The position numbers and the translations under genes are program-made. Source: Crocinitomicaceae bacterium (GTDB taxonomy: Bacteria; Bacteroidota; Bacteroidia; Flavobacteriales_D; Crocinitomicaceae). Taken from it: a DNA stretch of 38,361 nt. The stretch lies in NCBI GenBank assembly GCA_020635955.1, contig JACJYW010000015.1:1-38361 (forward strand). Direction: 5' to 3'. Shown here in pieces: positions 24,888 to 33,219 of this stretch (within the stretch, counting starts at the first letter, position 1; each line of letters starts with the position of its first letter). The notes beneath the pieces were generated by a model that was not told where the DNA came from, did no database searches, and was given only the letters and a program-made list of their open reading frames with translations.

Positions 24888-25807
24888 GATCTGAATTTTT
24901 CCATGAAGCGAGCCTTATGTTCAGCTTTTATTTCATCCAGATTTTCAGGCACTCCTTTTTTCCAACGTTTGTGTGACCAAAGCCAAAACTCAGGATTATC
25001 AATGATATCTTTTTCAAGTAGCTTCACATAAGTTCCGGTAATGAAACCATATTCCTCATTTCGCGGTTCTTTGGTTATGGGAAACAATTCAATTTCATAA
25101 TACCCTTTCTTCACTCTATGAATCGTAGCATTTACTACTGCTGCATTGTTTTGATTAGCCAGGATCTCAGCCCCAAAATAAAATGCTGTTTCCTGACCTA
25201 AAAAAGTGGTCCAATAGCAATTCTCGTTTTTTCCAGGAGACTGGTCATTTAGGATCAACGTAGCTGTAGGTTTATCTTGTAAAGTTGAAAGTACCTCTTT
25301 GTAATTTTGAGCATTCACCACTTTCATCCCAAAACGTTCACGGCGCTCGTTCAATTTCTTATCCCAAAATTTATTGGACAAAGGCATACCGATACCAACG
25401 GCCTGAAAGTCGAACAATAAACTTTGCCCGTTTATCAGGAACTCCCAATTGTTGTAATGTGACGACAATAAAAGTACATCCCTCCCTTCATCATACAATT
25501 CCTGCATGATCTCTGGATTTCGAACTTTTAATCGCTTACGCAGATTCTTTTCTGAAATGGTCAGGTTTTTCACTGATTCTGCAAACATATTAGCAAAATA
25601 GCGATAGAATCTTTGAGTGATGATCTTGTAATATTCCGGGTGTTTATCAGGAAAAGAATTCGTTATGTTTTTTACTACCACCTCTCTTCTATAAGGAATG
25701 ATAAAACGAATCACAAAATAGAATAGATCGGATAATCGGTAGATCATCCAAAGCGGCATAACCGACCATGGAATAGCGACACAGTAATATAGAAAACGAT
25801 CTAACAA
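24884..25807 (-). CDS. Lysophospholipid/lipid A acyltransferase (LpxL/HtrB-like)
   Basis: A 307-residue acyltransferase of the lipid A late-acyltransferase family. The catalytic H-x4-E motif is SSHYNNWE (H117, E122). An N-terminal hydrophobic stretch (about residues 5-38) anchors it to the inner membrane. LILNDQSPGKNENCYW and FWLWSHKRWKKG are typical later motifs. It likely adds a secondary acyl chain to a lipid A precursor or an aminolipid. The only in-frame start near the N-terminus is TTG at 25807; there is no upstream ATG before the frame closes. It lies 71 bases downstream of the DUF4924 gene, on the same strand, so it may be in one transcript with OmpH and DUF4924. Confidence 0.88.
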   Translation of the reverse strand: MLDRFLYYCVAIPWSVMPLWMIYRLSDLFYFVIRFIIPYRREVVVKNITNSFPDKHPEYYKIITQRFYRYFANMFAESVKNLTISEKNLRKRLKVRNPEIMQELYDEGRDVLLLSSHYNNWEFLINGQSLLFDFQAVGIGMPLSNKFWDKKLNERRERFGMKVVNAQNYKEVLSTLQDKPTATLILNDQSPGKNENCYWTTFLGQETAFYFGAEILANQNNAAVVNATIHRVKKGYYEIELFPITKEPRNEEYGFITGTYVKLLEKDIIDNPEFWLWSHKRWKKGVPENLDEIKAEHKARFMEKFRS

Positions 25808-25878
25808 ATTGGGTTTTATTACTAATCTACAACTTTTAGAGCTGATAATTTTGAGAAATGAAGGTTGTGTTTACCCAA

Positions 25879-26430
25879 CTAATTGTTAGCAAAGTTCAAT
25901 TCGCCATTTCTCATTTTCTTATAATAGCCTGCCAAATAGCCAAGTAACTGTGAAATCTGATTAAAAGCCTCTTCAGTTGAAGCGGTAAAGGATTGACCTT
26001 TTAATTTCAGGATCATTTTTGTGTATAGCGCATTAAATGCTACTTCGATCAGGTTAATATTCGAAGCATTACTCTTCACTTGAAAATCTTTGATCGCTGG
26101 TAAAGCCACTTCAAACCTCTTCTTGTATTCCTCATCATTCAATACATTGATCAAAGTATTGTGTAACATGAGCATTTCCATTAAGATCTCGTTGATATCG
26201 GAAAGATGTCCCTGTTTTTCAACTCCCTCATTCTTCATTTGTTGAATCAGGTCTTTATACCACCTGGTATAAGCTTGCAACATTGAATCTTCCTGAATTT
26301 GAGGTTCAATGATCGTATTGATGATCGTATTAAGATCCAACTGATTGGCCCTAATCAGATCTTCGATCTGGAACATATAGATGACATGTTCCGCAATATT
26401 GGTTTCCTTAGTTCTTTGAGCAATGAGCAT
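25879..26430 (-). CDS. DUF4924 family helical protein
   Basis: A 183-residue, almost all-helical cytoplasmic protein beginning MLIAQRTKETNIAEHVIYMF, then QIEDLIRANQLDLNTI. This N-terminus is characteristic of DUF4924, a family confined to Bacteroidota. No catalytic motif or TM segment is visible. Its ATG overlaps the stop of the OmpH-like gene by one base (TAATG on the minus strand), indicating translational coupling with the chaperone-like protein. The function is not known; a role linked to envelope assembly is suggested only by position. Confidence 0.85.
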   Translation of the reverse strand: MLIAQRTKETNIAEHVIYMFQIEDLIRANQLDLNTIINTIIEPQIQEDSMLQAYTRWYKDLIQQMKNEGVEKQGHLSDINEILMEMLMLHNTLINVLNDEEYKKRFEVALPAIKDFQVKSNASNINLIEVAFNALYTKMILKLKGQSFTASTEEAFNQISQLLGYLAGYYKKMRNGELNFANN

Positions 26431-27077
26431 TACCCTTCTTCTCCCTCAGTTCCTTCAGTTGTCTCTTCTCCAAGTCCTGAATACTGCTGATTACAATAGT
26501 TAATGAATTGACTTGTCACATCAAGGTCATGGCTGATATAGATCAATCCACCTCCTAATTGATAGCTCATCAACATATCAATATTGTTCTTATTACAAAA
26601 ATCTTCAGCATACTTGGTAATTCTGGTATACATGGTCATCATCAGATCTTGTGTTTGTTGAGCCATATCCATTTGAACCTGTTGTTGAAGCATAGCATAT
26701 TCTTGCTCTAATTTTGCTCCTTCAGCTTGAGCTTGTTCCATTTCTCTTGGTAACAATTGACCTTTGCTCTCCCATTTTTGTTGCCATTTCGTGATCTCCG
26801 CTTCTTTAGAAGCTATTTTATTTTGAGCATCTTTTGTCACGTTTTCAATTTCCATTTGAACTTCAACCATAAAATCAGAATGAATATTCAATGAATCATT
26901 ATTGAAATAAGCAATGGTTGTAGGATTTGTATTATCAATTTCAACTTTGGTTGAATCTACATCTTCTGCTGATTCACCTGCACTACTTGGCATTTTCACA
27001 AATAAAATAATTACGGCGATCAATAATACTACATTGATACCCAGTGAAAGTTTAGCCAACTTGTTGTTATTTTCCAT
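26430..27077 (-). CDS. OmpH/Skp-like periplasmic chaperone
   Basis: A 215-residue protein with an N-terminal hydrophobic helix (about residues 8-28), then a low-complexity acidic linker, then the OmpH/Skp pattern: TIAYFNNDSLN, a long coiled coil rich in Q, E, K and A (EITKWQQKWESKGQLLP, AEGAKLEQEYAMLQQQVQMD), and a closing IDMLMSYQLGGGLIYIS strand. Skp-type trimers hold unfolded outer-membrane proteins in the periplasm. Here the N-terminal segment may stay as a membrane anchor, because no cleavage site is obvious. It leads the leftward group OmpH, DUF4924, acyltransferase. The C-terminus ends in an acidic tail. Confidence 0.85.
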   Translation of the reverse strand: MENNNKLAKLSLGINVVLLIAVIILFVKMPSSAGESAEDVDSTKVEIDNTNPTTIAYFNNDSLNIHSDFMVEVQMEIENVTKDAQNKIASKEAEITKWQQKWESKGQLLPREMEQAQAEGAKLEQEYAMLQQQVQMDMAQQTQDLMMTMYTRITKYAEDFCNKNNIDMLMSYQLGGGLIYISHDLDVTSQFINYCNQQYSGLGEETTEGTEGEEG

Positions 27078-27098
27078 TATCCTACAATTTTAGTCCCG

Positions 27099-27106
27099 CA
27101 AAAGTA
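27099..27106 (-). promoter_or_regulatory. Possible -7 box for the OmpH-like gene
   Basis: On the minus strand, TACTTTTG matches TAnnTTTG, 21 bases before the start codon. The -33 element is not clear (CCTG at the expected place). Confidence 0.4.
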
Positions 27107-27186
27107 AAAACAATATCCTGAAATTCAGGTAAAGACCAATGATATTCTGAATTGCATTGACAGATCTTAAGGATTCTTAACAAAAA

Positions 27187-27215
27187 ACCCCTGTCTCTAC
27201 GTGAGAGACAGGGGT
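27187..27215 (-). terminator. Strong rho-independent terminator of the SiaC-like gene
   Basis: A 12-bp perfect stem (ACCCCTGTCTCT / AGAGACAGGGGT) with a five-base loop, flanked on the minus strand by a run of T. It isolates the SiaC-like gene from the OmpH group downstream. Confidence 0.93.
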
Positions 27216-27239
27216 AAAAAAAACCAATTGTAATTGTAT

Positions 27240-27647
27240 TTAAGAAGCTTGTACTAAGCTACTTTCATTAAGTGTGTAACTGATGAAATCAAATGGGACC
27301 TTCACCATAAAGGCATAATCCTGACCCACTTCAAACATGTCTTCATCAGCCTCATTGTAATACCAAAGTACTTTCACTTTTTTCTCGGTATCAGCCAATT
27401 CATTCAGTTTATAAAGTAAGAACAATAGCCTTTTAGAAGAAGAAATATTGAAGTATTCTAAATCAATCTTCAATACTGTTTCCTCATTTGGATTTGCAAC
27501 ATAGTCATCAAACCAATACAGGATATCTGTATAAAAATCTTCAGCATTATCCGGTATTGACTTTCCTTTAATTTCGAAGACATTATTTGAAGGGTCAAAT
27601 AACACTTCTGGGGTTTTCACTGTTGCTTGAATTCGTAACGCTTCCAT
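27240..27647 (-). CDS. SiaC-family (DUF1987) regulatory phosphoprotein-like
   Basis: A 135-residue protein of the SiaC/DUF1987 family: an N-terminal TVKTPEVLFDPSNN, then FEIKGKSIPDNAEDFY, then IDLEYFNISSSKRLLFLLYK and VLWYYNEADEDMFEVGQDYA. In Pseudomonas, SiaC is phosphorylated on a threonine by SiaB and dephosphorylated by SiaA, and it controls the diguanylate cyclase SiaD. Here the matching position is I68 in YFNISSS (codon ATT), where most homologs have NTSS. Serines 69-71 remain. The gene is monocistronic, with a strong terminator, and has no siaA, siaB or siaD beside it. It may be phosphorylated at a serine or not at all. Confidence 0.85.
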   Translation of the reverse strand: MEALRIQATVKTPEVLFDPSNNVFEIKGKSIPDNAEDFYTDILYWFDDYVANPNEETVLKIDLEYFNISSSKRLLFLLYKLNELADTEKKVKVLWYYNEADEDMFEVGQDYAFMVKVPFDFISYTLNESSLVQAS

Positions 27648-27778
27648 AGAGATGGTTCAAATTTCTATCTCTAATATCCGAATTATATAGAAAAAGGTTA
27701 CCATAATTTCTACTAACCCATCAAAACATTAGACAAAAAATGGTTCTGCTAAGACTATTTTTTTTAGCACTAAAATCT

Positions 27779-28603
27779 TTAATGCTGATGGTACTCAAAA
27801 AGACGTTGAATTGGATTCTGAACACACTGTTCTAACTGCAATCCATGGAGCTTTAATTCATCTCTCAACACCTTGTAGAATGCGGTTCCCAGACTACCAA
27901 CAACCGACACCTTGTTGATGCCAAATTGGGTGTAAAGAGGTAAGATATCCTGGTCAATAAAATCGGAAAAATATCGACTTAAAAATTGACTAAAGAATGT
28001 ATCTTCTTTATAATCAACAATTAAGGGGACTACTCCTGAAATTAGACGAAGGTCTTTTGTCTCATATATTTTCGCCGAATAGGAGATGGCATCAGATCCC
28101 AATTTAATTTCCAGCTCATTCGAGATAGATTCTGACAGATCACCCTTTCTCCAACTCGAGATAAATCTTCTTCCTAATTCAAATCCACCACCAAGATCAT
28201 CTATTAAGTAGCCGTAACCTCCTCTTCTTTTGACAATCTCTTTACCATTATAATAGGCTGCCAATCCACCAGTTCCCATTATGCATATAATACCTGCATC
28301 ATTTTTGAATACTGATCTTGCAGCACCCAGTATATCGTCAAATACTTTTATTCTTGATGGCGCAAAGGGTTCAAAGATGGATCGAACTACATTCTTATTC
28401 TCCTCATTTGCCAGGCCGCTTCCATAAAAGATGATCTCTGCTTCAGCAGGAATAGTCAGGGAACTTTTCAACTCTTTGATAAAATCGTCATTCTCCACGT
28501 TTGGATTGAAACCTGGCAAAGTCAACTCATGTTTTTCACCATTCTGCTTATAGATGAGTGCAGTTTTAGTTGATCCGGCTTCAAAAACGTAACAATTTTC
28601 CAT
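27779..28603 (-). CDS. BadF/BadG-type ATPase, N-acetylglucosamine kinase-like
   Basis: A 274-residue protein of the ASKHA sugar-kinase fold. EAGSTKTALIY at the N-terminus is the first phosphate-binding loop, IMGTGGLAAYYNG the second, and RRGGYGYLIDDLGGGFELGRR the family-typical segment. Bacteroidota members are usually annotated as N-acetylglucosamine kinases that recycle cell-wall or chitin sugars. I start it at ATG 28603 (MENCYVFEAG). The frame extends to TTG 28672, but that part lies over the aconitase terminator hairpin. It follows aconitase on the same strand; the linkage looks coincidental. The substrate is inferred, not seen. Confidence 0.83.
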   Translation of the reverse strand: MENCYVFEAGSTKTALIYKQNGEKHELTLPGFNPNVENDDFIKELKSSLTIPAEAEIIFYGSGLANEENKNVVRSIFEPFAPSRIKVFDDILGAARSVFKNDAGIICIMGTGGLAAYYNGKEIVKRRGGYGYLIDDLGGGFELGRRFISSWRKGDLSESISNELEIKLGSDAISYSAKIYETKDLRLISGVVPLIVDYKEDTFFSQFLSRYFSDFIDQDILPLYTQFGINKVSVVGSLGTAFYKVLRDELKLHGLQLEQCVQNPIQRLFEYHQH

Positions 28604-28633
28604 GCTGAAATAACGATCTATCTTAAAACACAA

Positions 28634-28659
28634 ATCCCAAACTCGAATGAATTTGGGAT
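28634..28659 (-). terminator. Putative terminator after aconitase
   Basis: An 8-bp stem ATCCCAAA/TTTGGGAT with a 10-base loop, followed on the minus strand by TTTGTGTTTT. It lies 22 bases beyond the aconitase stop and before the BadF-type start, supporting separate transcription. Confidence 0.6.
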
Positions 28660-28681
28660 CTGCATTTATCAAGTTTATTTA

Positions 28682-30949
28682 TTATGCTTCTTGCATTTTG
28701 ATCAAGTTCAAAGCTGATCCTGCTTTAAACCACTCAATTTGCGCTTCATTATATGTATGATTCAACATAATGTTCTCTTTAGAACCATTCGCATGAACTA
28801 CTTCCAATGTCAACGGTTTTCCTTCAGAGAAGCTCACAAGATCAACAAAGTTGAATGTATCATCCTCCTGGATCTTATCATAATCTGCCTCATTCGCAAA
28901 AGTTAATCCTAACATTCCTTGTTTTTTAAGGTTTGTTTCATGGATACGTGCAAATGATTTAACGATCACGGCTCTAACACCTAAGTGTCTTGGCTCCATT
29001 GCCGCATGCTCTCTTGATGAACCTTCACCATAGTTATGATCACCAATTACGATTGATGGAACACCAGCAGCTTTGTAAGCTCTTGCTGTAGCAGGAACTT
29101 CTCCATATTGACCTGTCAATTGGTTTTTCACTTTGTTAGATTCCATGTTGAACGCATTCGTAGCACCAATCAACATATTGTTTGAGATGTTATCAAGATG
29201 TCCTCTGTATTTCAACCATGGACCAGCCATAGAGATGTGGTCAGTAGTACATTTTCCGAAAGCTTTGATCAACAATTTGGCTCCCATAATGTTATTACCA
29301 TCCCAGGCATCAAATGACTCCAACAATTGTAATCTGTCTGAATTAGGATCAACTTTAACCACTACCCCACTACCATCAGCAGCTGGTTCCTGATATCCGT
29401 TATCATCAACAGCAAATCCTCTTGGAGGCAATTCAATTCCTGAAGGATCAGATAATTTTACCTGCTCTCCATTTTTGTTAGTCAATGTATCTGTGATAGG
29501 GTTGAAATCTAATTTCCCGGAAATTGCAACAGCAGCTACCATCTCTGGAGATGCTACAAATGCCATGGTATTAGGGTTACCATCAGCTCTTTTCTTAAAG
29601 TTTCTGTTGAATGAATGGATGATAGAGTTCTTTTCTTCTTTATCTGCTCCTTCTCTGTCCCATTGTCCGATACAAGGACCACAAGCATTGGTAAATATTC
29701 TGATGTTCTCTGCTCTACCAAAGATGTCAAATAATCCATCTCTTTCGGCAGTATATCTTACTTGCTCAGAACCAGGGTTAATTCCTAATTCAGCTTTTAC
29801 TTCTAAACCTTTATCTGTAGCATCCTTAATAATAGATGCTGCTCTTGTCAAATCCTCATAAGAAGAGTTTGTACAAGAACCGATCAATGCCCATTCGATA
29901 TCTGTAGGCCAATCATTCTTAGCAGCTGCTTCTTTCATGTCATAAACAGAAGTTGCCAAATCCGGAGTGAAAGGTCCATTTAATCTTGGTTGTAGTTTGT
30001 TCAGATCAATCTCAATCACCTGATCAAAATATTTTTCTGGATTTGCATAAACTTCCGGATCACCAGTTAAATGCTCAGCAACCTGATCAGCAGCAGCAAC
30101 TACGTCTTCTCTTCCTGTAGCTTTCAAATATCTTCTCATAGAGTCGTCATATCCGAAAGTTGAAGTAGTAGCACCAATTTCAGCACCCATGTTACAGATA
30201 GTACCTTTACCAGTACATGAAAGTGATTCAGCACCTTCACCAAAATATTCAACGATAGCACCAGTACCACCTTTTACAGTAAGTATACCAGCCACTTCAA
30301 GGATCACGTCCTTAGGCGCAGTCCATCCTGAAAGCTTACCTGTTAATTTGATTCCGATCAGCTTAGGAAATTTCAATTCCCAGGCCATTCCTGCCATTAC
30401 GTCAACCGCATCAGCACCACCAACTCCAACAGCAACCATTCCAAGACCACCTGCATTTACAGTATGTGAATCTGTTCCTATCATCATCCCTCCAGGGAAA
30501 GCATAATTCTCTAATACTACCTGGTGAATAATACCAGCTCCCGGTTTCCAGAAACCAATTCCGTATTTATCACATACAGTAGATAAGAAGTCAAAAACTT
30601 CACCCGAGCTAGATTTTGCTCTGGCAAGGTCAGCTGCAGCACCATCTCTCGCCTGGATCAAGTGATCAGCATGAGCAGTAGAAGGAACAGCTACCTTATT
30701 TTTTCCTGCTTGCATGAACTGCAATAAAGCCATTTGGGCTGTTGCATCTTGCATAGCAACTCTATCCGGTTTAAAATCCACATATGACTTTCCGCGCTCG
30801 AATGGAGCATTTACCGGATTATCCCAAAGGTGAGCGTATAAGATCTTTTCAGCAAGAGTCATTGGTTTATTCAAAACTTCTCTCGCTTTTGCTATTCTTT
30901 GCGGGTAGTTTCTATAAACCTCTTTTATCATTTCAATATCGAAAGCCAT
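28682..30949 (-). CDS. acn: Aconitate hydratase, mitochondrial type
   Basis: A 755-residue 4Fe-4S enzyme interconverting citrate and isocitrate in the TCA cycle. The three cluster cysteines are C359 (GSCTNSS), C423 and C426 (NACGPCIGQW). The N-terminal part has QDATAQMALLQFM and PSTAHADHLIQA, and GTDSHTVNAGGLGM. The C-terminal swivel domain carries GDHNYGEGSSREHAAMEPRHLG. Length and order match the mitochondrial-type branch common in Bacteroidota. I use the ATG at 30949 (MAFDIEMIKEVY); the TTG at 30955 would only add two residues. A promoter lies just upstream and a hairpin follows the stop. Confidence 0.97.
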   Translation of the reverse strand: MAFDIEMIKEVYRNYPQRIAKAREVLNKPMTLAEKILYAHLWDNPVNAPFERGKSYVDFKPDRVAMQDATAQMALLQFMQAGKNKVAVPSTAHADHLIQARDGAAADLARAKSSSGEVFDFLSTVCDKYGIGFWKPGAGIIHQVVLENYAFPGGMMIGTDSHTVNAGGLGMVAVGVGGADAVDVMAGMAWELKFPKLIGIKLTGKLSGWTAPKDVILEVAGILTVKGGTGAIVEYFGEGAESLSCTGKGTICNMGAEIGATTSTFGYDDSMRRYLKATGREDVVAAADQVAEHLTGDPEVYANPEKYFDQVIEIDLNKLQPRLNGPFTPDLATSVYDMKEAAAKNDWPTDIEWALIGSCTNSSYEDLTRAASIIKDATDKGLEVKAELGINPGSEQVRYTAERDGLFDIFGRAENIRIFTNACGPCIGQWDREGADKEEKNSIIHSFNRNFKKRADGNPNTMAFVASPEMVAAVAISGKLDFNPITDTLTNKNGEQVKLSDPSGIELPPRGFAVDDNGYQEPAADGSGVVVKVDPNSDRLQLLESFDAWDGNNIMGAKLLIKAFGKCTTDHISMAGPWLKYRGHLDNISNNMLIGATNAFNMESNKVKNQLTGQYGEVPATARAYKAAGVPSIVIGDHNYGEGSSREHAAMEPRHLGVRAVIVKSFARIHETNLKKQGMLGLTFANEADYDKIQEDDTFNFVDLVSFSEGKPLTLEVVHANGSKENIMLNHTYNEAQIEWFKAGSALNLIKMQEA

Positions 30950-30988
30950 ATTCAATAGATTTATGTGATGTTAAGTTAATTAGGCTTA

Positions 30989-31018
30989 CGAATTTAACTA
31001 TTTACAGACGATTTCAAA
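30989..31018 (-). promoter_or_regulatory. Promoter of the aconitase gene
   Basis: On the minus strand, TTTG (31018-31015), an 18-base spacer and TAAATTCG (30996-30989). The -7 box differs from TAnnTTTG at one base. The leader would be about 35 bases. Confidence 0.5.
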
Positions 31019-31063
31019 AAATCATTTTTAATTTTAAGCCTAAGTGATACAAAACGTTGATAA

Positions 31064-31492
31064 ATGGAGCATTTTGAAAGATTAGTGAAGATGTACGAAT
31101 TCGCCCCTATTCATAATTTTTATGAAGGGATTCATATGGAACTTCAACCAAAGAAAGCTACCATTACTTTACCAATAGACCAGCGTTACTTCCATGCGGC
31201 CATGTCTGCCCATGGTTCTGTGTATTTCAAATTGCTGGATGATGCGGCTTATTTTGCCTGTCAAACTGAAGTCACTGATTTTTTCATTGTCACCACTTCG
31301 TTTAATATTGAACTGTTGAGACCAATTACTGCTGGCATTATTAAAGCCGAAGGTGAAATGGATTTTGATGGTAAGCAAACCTTTTTCGGATCTTCAAAGA
31401 TATATGACGAAAAAGGAAGGATCTGTGGAATTGGGCAAGGTCAGTTCTTAAAAAGCCGATTACCTATATCAGACGTGGATGGCTATAAATAA
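31064..31492 (+). CDS. PaaI-type hotdog-fold thioesterase
   Basis: A 142-residue single hotdog domain. The typical helix segment HGSVYFKLLDDAAYFACQT lies at about residues 50-68, and FFIVTTSFNIELLRPITAG follows as the central strand region, as in PaaI/YiiD-type acyl-CoA thioesterases. The aspartate in LLDDAA is the usual catalytic-region acid. It has no signal or membrane segment, so it should act on acyl-CoA or acyl-ACP in the cytoplasm. It is divergent from aconitase. TAATTTTA upstream is an imperfect -7 box. The substrate is not predictable. Confidence 0.87.
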   Translation: MEHFERLVKMYEFAPIHNFYEGIHMELQPKKATITLPIDQRYFHAAMSAHGSVYFKLLDDAAYFACQTEVTDFFIVTTSFNIELLRPITAGIIKAEGEMDFDGKQTFFGSSKIYDEKGRICGIGQGQFLKSRLPISDVDGYK

Positions 31493-31493
31493 A

Positions 31494-31523
31494 AATGGCT
31501 CCTACCGTTAGATAGAAGCCATT
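31494..31523 (-). terminator. Terminator of the lipoprotein gene
   Basis: AATGGCT/AGCCATT stem with an inner CTA/TAG pair. On the minus strand it is followed by a T-rich run (TTTTTATTT). It lies between the two convergent genes. Confidence 0.7.
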
Positions 31524-31542
31524 CTGTAATGTAATTATTATT

Positions 31543-32190
31543 CTAGTAGAACCAGTTAAGTGAAATTGAAGAACAGATTCCTCCTTGAGAATCGTAGAAC
31601 TTAAAGTTCACTGAGATCTTATAGTCCTCAGAATCGTAAGAAATTGATCTTACTCCTTGTCCTTCTTTATCTTCTTTCATTTCGTCTTTAGCAGGTTTTC
31701 CCATTGCATCAATCACCTCCTGAGGTGTCATACCGAACCATTTAGAATCACAATCCTGGATGTTGAATTCTTCTACAGCTGCATCTACATCACCTTCAAA
31801 GTACTCTTCGTACCCAAGGATCTCCATGAAGATAGTTTCAACATCACCTGTTTTACCATTTACCCAAACTGTAACAGGAGCTCTGTCAACTCTTTTGAAG
31901 TAATAAATAAACGCAGAAGAGTCAGCTGTATATTCACCACCAGTGAAGTTTCCAATGATCTTTTCAAGATCTAACTCATTGGTTTTGTATTTGATCCCAA
32001 TAAAGTTATCCCAGTCTGCTACTGATTTTTTACCGCAATCTCCGGTAAACTTAATATCATCATCAGAAGTCTCATCATTTGTGTCTTCTGTAGAATCATG
32101 GTTATTTCCTTCTTCTTCACTCGAACCTGCACAAGAAATAAAAGCCGTTGCGAAAAGAACTGCTCCGAAAAAATATTTCATCTTTTTCAT
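31543..32190 (-). CDS. Acidic lipoprotein, unknown function
   Basis: A 215-residue protein with a lipoprotein signal (MKKMKYFFGAVLFATAFISC, lipobox FISC, C20). A 25-residue acidic D/E/S/T linker follows, then a folded domain with cysteines at CGKK, QDCDSKW and GGICSS. A segment (DCDSKWFGMTPQEVIDAMGKPAKDE) looks like the short helix-and-turn pattern of BamE/SmpA-like or similar beta-strand lipoproteins, but the match is weak. It is predicted to be anchored in a membrane of the envelope. It has its own promoter and terminator, so it is monocistronic. Family not recognised with confidence. Confidence 0.82.
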   Translation of the reverse strand: MKKMKYFFGAVLFATAFISCAGSSEEEGNNHDSTEDTNDETSDDDIKFTGDCGKKSVADWDNFIGIKYKTNELDLEKIIGNFTGGEYTADSSAFIYYFKRVDRAPVTVWVNGKTGDVETIFMEILGYEEYFEGDVDAAVEEFNIQDCDSKWFGMTPQEVIDAMGKPAKDEMKEDKEGQGVRSISYDSEDYKISVNFKFYDSQGGICSSISLNWFY

Positions 32191-32221
32191 GTAAGTAACT
32201 ATTAATTAATGGTTTTTTTGG

Positions 32222-32251
32222 CAAATGTAATCCATTAAGTTAGAAAGCAAA
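32222..32251 (-). promoter_or_regulatory. Promoter of the acidic lipoprotein gene
   Basis: On the minus strand, TTTG (32251-32248), an 18-base spacer and TACATTTG (32229-32222), an exact match to the Bacteroidota housekeeping consensus. The leader to the ATG at 32190 is about 25-30 bases. Confidence 0.75.
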
Positions 32252-32387
32252 ACAAAATTGGTTACTTCTTTCAAGTTAATACATTAAAGAGTACCGTTTA
32301 ATCAATATGAGCTGTCGAATAATCAAATTGAACATATTGGCATCCTAATTGTAATACCTTGTAGTAGAAACTAAAAAACTAATTACC

Positions 32388-32510
32388 ATGTTATCTATAA
32401 CTAGCAGTCCAACAATCAGAAAAAGTAAGAAAGGGATCGATAAGAACTTATTAAACCTAGGTGCTACAATCCTAATTACAGAATTGATCAAGAATCCTAA
32501 AAAGGGTTAG
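32388..32510 (+). CDS. Possible small basic protein, 40 residues
   Basis: A short frame from ATG (preceded by A-rich ACTAATTACC, as is usual here) to TAG gives a 40-residue protein: MLSITSSPTIRKSKKGIDKN, then a hydrophobic LLNLGATILITELI and a basic tail. The mix of a basic N-terminus and one amphipathic helix suits a small membrane- or nucleic acid-associated peptide. It lies in the otherwise empty 306-base gap between the lipoprotein and SDR genes and overlaps the SDR 3' end by 14 bases. TACCTTG at about 32356 resembles a degenerate -7 box. I do not recognise it; it may be a chance frame. Confidence 0.35.
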   Translation: MLSITSSPTIRKSKKGIDKNLLNLGATILITELIKNPKKG

Positions 32511-33219
32511 TTGCCCAAACAGTTACTTCGGGAATGAATCCACGCGGATCCATTTTTAGAGCAGCAATTAGAACGTCTGCTATTTCCTGAGGAGAGAGTT
32601 TATTGGCTACCAGCTCTTTTTCATCACGGTTCTCCTGACCAAAAGCCGTTGGCACTTCAGACGGATTGATCTGAATTACTCTAATATTATGAGGTCTCAA
32701 CTCAGCCTGCCAACATTGTGACATTGATCTTACTGCAAATTTCGAAGACGAATAAATTGTTCCGTATTTATAACCACTTAAAGAAGCCGTTGAAGCTACA
32801 TTTACTATGGCACCATGGTTTTGCTTCTTAAAGATCTTCGTAGCTTTTGAAGCCAACATAGCGGCACCAAACACATTCACTTCATACACTTCTCGCATCT
32901 TTTCACGCGTCAACTCTTCAAGTGGTGACCATCCTCCAATGCCTGCATTATTGATGATCCCGTCTAAACGGCCAAAACGATCAAGCGTGAATTCAATAAG
33001 AGCATCTAAATCTTCATCCTTTGTCATGTCCGCATGAAACCACATGCAGTTCGAACCCAGATCTGATGCCACTTGTTTCAATTTATCAAGATCTCTTCCG
33101 GTAATGACAACATTAGCAATATTACGCACCAATTCATTTGCAAATGCTTTTCCAAGACCACTGCTACCTCCGGTAACAATGAAAACTTTTTCTGCTATGT
33201 CCATGTGTTTATCTGCCAT
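32497..33219 (-). CDS. SDR family NAD(P)-dependent oxidoreductase
   Basis: A 240-residue classical short-chain dehydrogenase/reductase. The cofactor motif TGGSSGLG is at about residues 16-23, NNAG at about 90-93, and the catalytic Ser in VASTASLSG precedes the YxxxK motif YSSSK near residue 155. Members reduce or oxidise keto/hydroxy groups; the sequence resembles 3-oxoacyl-ACP reductases, but the substrate is open. The start codon abuts the TonB-dependent-receptor-like gene's stop with no gap, so both are co-transcribed. A second in-frame ATG five codons in (MDIAEKVFIVTGG) is also possible. Confidence 0.88.
   Translation of the reverse strand: MADKHMDIAEKVFIVTGGSSGLGKAFANELVRNIANVVITGRDLDKLKQVASDLGSNCMWFHADMTKDEDLDALIEFTLDRFGRLDGIINNAGIGGWSPLEELTREKMREVYEVNVFGAAMLASKATKIFKKQNHGAIVNVASTASLSGYKYGTIYSSSKFAVRSMSQCWQAELRPHNIRVIQINPSEVPTAFGQENRDEKELVANKLSPQEIADVLIAALKMDPRGFIPEVTVWATNPF

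Noticed and set aside
28604..28672. N-terminal extension of the BadF-type protein from TTG 28672
   Set aside because: It covers the aconitase terminator hairpin; the ATG at 28603 gives the expected phosphate-loop N-terminus.
29475..29861. 128-codon plus-strand frame inside aconitase
   Set aside because: Antisense to a strongly conserved gene, with no start context or promoter; a shadow of the aconitase codon pattern.
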